From JAWXCM01 sp034408745 (lineage in GTDB: Bacteria; Acidobacteriota; Terriglobia; Bryobacterales; Bryobacteraceae), in assembly GCA_034408745.1 (NCBI GenBank), contig JAWXCM010000062.1:1-5403 (forward strand): 5,403 nucleotides of DNA, written 5' to 3'. Position numbers and translations under genes: made by a program. Shown here in pieces: positions 4,900 to 5,403 of the stretch (positions within the stretch are counted from its first letter, which is position 1; every line of letters starts with the position of its first letter). The notes under the pieces are model-generated. The model was not told where the DNA came from and made no database searches. It was given only the letters and a program-made list of their open reading frames with translations.

Positions 4900-5403
4900 T
4901 CAGAACTGGAGCCTTGTTACGTAGGTGTCGCCGGGCATGCCGGCCGAGCGCGCCTGCGAGCGCAGTTTCTCTGCTTCTCTGCGCGACTCGGCAGTGCCGA
5001 GCACCACATAGTAGAGCTTTCCCTGCCCTGGCGGCGGCAGGACGAATGGCTGCAGCCGCTTCGATTTGGAAGCGAGTTGCGTGGCTCGTTTGAGTGCCGC
5101 TCCGTAATCGCCGTAGGTGGCGGCTATAACGGCCCACTGGCCCTCCGTCTTAACGGCAGCCGGGTCGGCTGAGCGCTTCGGAATTGGCACCTGTTGCGTG
5201 TTGGTTTGAGGCTGCACCGTTGCAGCGGCGGCCGGTCCTGCCGGAGGTGTTGCGGGCTTCGGTCGCCGCACGAACCAGACGATGAGGCTGAGCACGGCGA
5301 TGCCGAGCATCGCAAGCAGCACAGTGCCGTTTCGCCTGCCAGTGTCGCGGCGCTCCTCCGATATTTGCGGCACGGTCTCCGGCTCAATCACAGTGGGCGG
5401 GGA
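4900..5403 (-). CDS. SPOR-domain membrane protein, N-terminus possibly beyond the window
   Basis: SPOR domains bind peptidoglycan strands stripped of stem peptides and often sit in division or cell-wall proteins. From a GTG at 5389-5391 the protein has 163 residues: a short acidic or polar N-terminus, one transmembrane helix at about 22-41 (VLLAMLGIAVLSLIVWFV) followed by RR, a Pro/Ala/Thr/Gln-rich linker (44-80), and a SPOR-like domain (about 84-163) starting QWAVIAATYGDYGAALKRA, with LYYVVLGTAESRREAEKL as its second repeat. The topology is N-in with the SPOR domain in the periplasm. The frame stays open upstream of the GTG to the window edge (S-P-P-T before it), and no Shine-Dalgarno is visible in those 12 bases. 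The real start may therefore lie outside, and the protein could be longer or multidomain. It is the first visible gene of the run leading into msrB and the sulfatase. Confidence 0.78.
   Translation of the reverse strand, partial: SPPTVIEPETVPQISEERRDTGRRNGTVLLAMLGIAVLSLIVWFVRRPKPATPPAGPAAAATVQPQTNTQQVPIPKRSADPAAVKTEGQWAVIAATYGDYGAALKRATQLASKSKRLQPFVLPPPGQGKLYYVVLGTAESRREAEKLRSQARSAGMPGDTYVTRLQF

Overview
The window is GC-rich bacterial chromosome with eight protein genes and no RNA genes, mobile elements or CRISPR. The style suggests an Acidobacteriota (Bryobacter/Solibacter-like) soil bacterium: high GC, several N-termini of Tat type (SRRHFLA, TRREF), an exported fGly sulfatase and a SPOR protein. 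This placement is inference, not proof.

Left edge (1-483, minus): a MerT-like three-helix membrane protein whose reading frame meets an in-frame TGA exactly where a thioredoxin-like domain would carry the first cysteine of its CxxC. Read through, the frame gives U-T-T-C and stays open to the window edge, and a strong hairpin starts 9 nt after the TGA. This looks like an unrecognised selenoprotein with a bacterial SECIS element. It is the most interesting item here.

516-1675 (plus): a compact two-gene operon, an RlmA-type 23S rRNA guanine-N1 methyltransferase and an Hsp15-type S4 RNA-binding protein, overlapping by ATGA. Both act on the large ribosomal subunit. It is divergent from the membrane protein across only 32 bp. 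A strong hairpin at 1713-1746 lies between it and the convergent gene that follows and could terminate both strands.

1769-2212 (minus): a secreted Asn/Ser/Tyr-rich protein ending in a perfectly spaced glycine zipper.

2313-2935 (plus): a putative HELLH zinc-metalloprotein, split by an apparent frameshift near 2490-2506. Its 3' end overlaps the convergent sulfatase gene by 54 bp.

2882-5403 (minus): a likely operon transcribed in the order SPOR-domain membrane protein (possibly continuing beyond the window), exported MsrB methionine sulfoxide reductase, Tat-exported type I sulfatase. The gaps are 42 and 29 bp. All three products are predicted to act in or across the cell envelope.
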